Shown here piece by piece: positions 6,801 through 7,224 of a stretch of DNA of 7,224 nt; the first letter of the stretch is position 1; every line of letters begins with the position of its first letter. Where the stretch lies: the NCBI GenBank assembly GCA_015688915.1, contig JAATGX010000066.1, positions 1-7,224 on the forward strand, in the 5' to 3' direction. Below the pieces are notes generated by a model. It was not told the origin of the DNA and did no database searches. It saw nothing but the letters and a program-made list of their open reading frames with translations. The translations under genes were made by a program, and so were the position numbers. This DNA is from Desulfuromonadales bacterium. GTDB lineage: Bacteria; Desulfobacterota; Desulfuromonadia; Geobacterales; Pseudopelobacteraceae.

Positions 6801-7224
6801 CTATTTTTTCGAGCGCGGCAGTTTTGGGAGCGCCCGTGCAACCTGCTCAAAGTCTTCATCCACCGGGCGGATGTCTGAGTCAGTAAGTGTTTTGAACTTG
6901 TTGTATTCCAGTTCGGCCTTGGCCTGCGCCATCTCATGGCAAATGCGCCTGGCGTTGGTGAGAATGTCCCGGTCGTTGAGCGTAAGGAAGGCATCCAACT
7001 TCTTGACCCAATCCGCCATGTACATAGGCACACGACGCATTGCCTGACCTTCGGCGAAGACGAGATACTGCTCCACAAGGTTGTTGAGCGCCGCCAGCTC
7101 CGGTTCATCAAGATAGTTTTTGGCAATGGCTATATCCTGCTTGCGAATCACCGCACCGCGCCAGTTCGTCAACCCAAGATTGGGTTTGGTAGCGTTCACA
7201 CGGTTGTGGACAATCTCTGCAGCG
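6801..7224 (-). CDS. RhuM-family protein, C-terminal fragment
   Basis: This gene runs leftwards and is cut by the right window edge; 140 residues are visible down to the TAG at 6801-6803. The frame stays open to the edge. The residues before the internal GTG at 7199 (AAEIVHNRV, then NATKPNLGLTNW) already match the RhuM family, so that GTG is not the start. Other conserved RhuM stretches are KNYLDEPELAALNNLVEQYL, then PMYMADWVKKLDAFL, LNDRDILTNA and an Ala/Glu/Lys-rich end that would be mostly helical and soluble. RhuM proteins are usually about 330-350 residues, so roughly the last 40 percent is present. The family was named from a Salmonella pathogenicity island gene and is widespread in genomic islands; its biochemical activity is not established. 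It converges on cydAB and appears functionally unrelated to the oxidases. Confidence 0.85.
   Translation of the reverse strand, partial: AAEIVHNRVNATKPNLGLTNWRGAVIRKQDIAIAKNYLDEPELAALNNLVEQYLVFAEGQAMRRVPMYMADWVKKLDAFLTLNDRDILTNARRICHEMAQAKAELEYNKFKTLTDSDIRPVDEDFEQVARALPKLPRSKK

Noticed and set aside
6630..7047. Three + strand frames running through the terminator and opposite the RhuM gene
   Set aside because: They read through a hairpin terminator and a repeat-like spacer and lie opposite a gene with clear family resemblance; none has a recognisable motif.

Overview
The window reads as the terminal-oxidase region of a free-living Gram-negative bacterium adapted to low oxygen. The cbb3 operon layout, a c-type-cytochrome-rich CcoO, a cytochrome bd operon alongside and a RhuM-family gene would suit a Geobacter-like member of the Desulfuromonadota. 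That assignment is inference; nothing here is a taxonomic marker. Coding regions are GC-rich, while the upstream region of the bd operon (about 4070-4190) is strikingly AT-rich.

Region 1 (1-3984, all + strand) is a cbb3-type cytochrome c oxidase cluster in the order ccoN (3' end only), ccoO, ccoQ, ccoP, ccoG, ccoH, gap, ccoS. The first six genes are tightly packed. CcoN is the heme-copper catalytic subunit, CcoO and CcoP are the membrane-anchored c-type cytochromes that feed it electrons, CcoQ is the small single-helix subunit, and CcoG, CcoH and CcoS are assembly and copper-handling proteins. Two things are unusual. CcoO carries two CXXCH heme sites, the second on an extra C-terminal cytochrome c domain, while CcoP carries only one instead of the usual two. 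The copper ATPase gene ccoI, which normally lies between ccoH and ccoS, is missing, and that position holds a 226-bp non-coding gap containing a long imperfect foldback (inverted-repeat) element.

Region 2 (3985-6683, + strand) is a cytochrome bd quinol oxidase operon, cydA-cydB. It has its own candidate sigma-70-like promoter, a 21-bp palindrome just downstream of the -10 box that could be an operator, and a strong intrinsic terminator after cydB. The cbb3 enzyme takes electrons from cytochrome c and the bd enzyme from quinol, so the two adjacent units offer alternative high-affinity routes of oxygen reduction.

Region 3 (6684-7224) is the end of the respiratory block. A short spacer carries what looks like a fragment of a dispersed GC-rich repeat. 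It is followed on the - strand by the C-terminal part of a RhuM-family gene whose 5' end lies beyond the window. No rRNA, tRNA, CRISPR array or insertion sequence was recognised.
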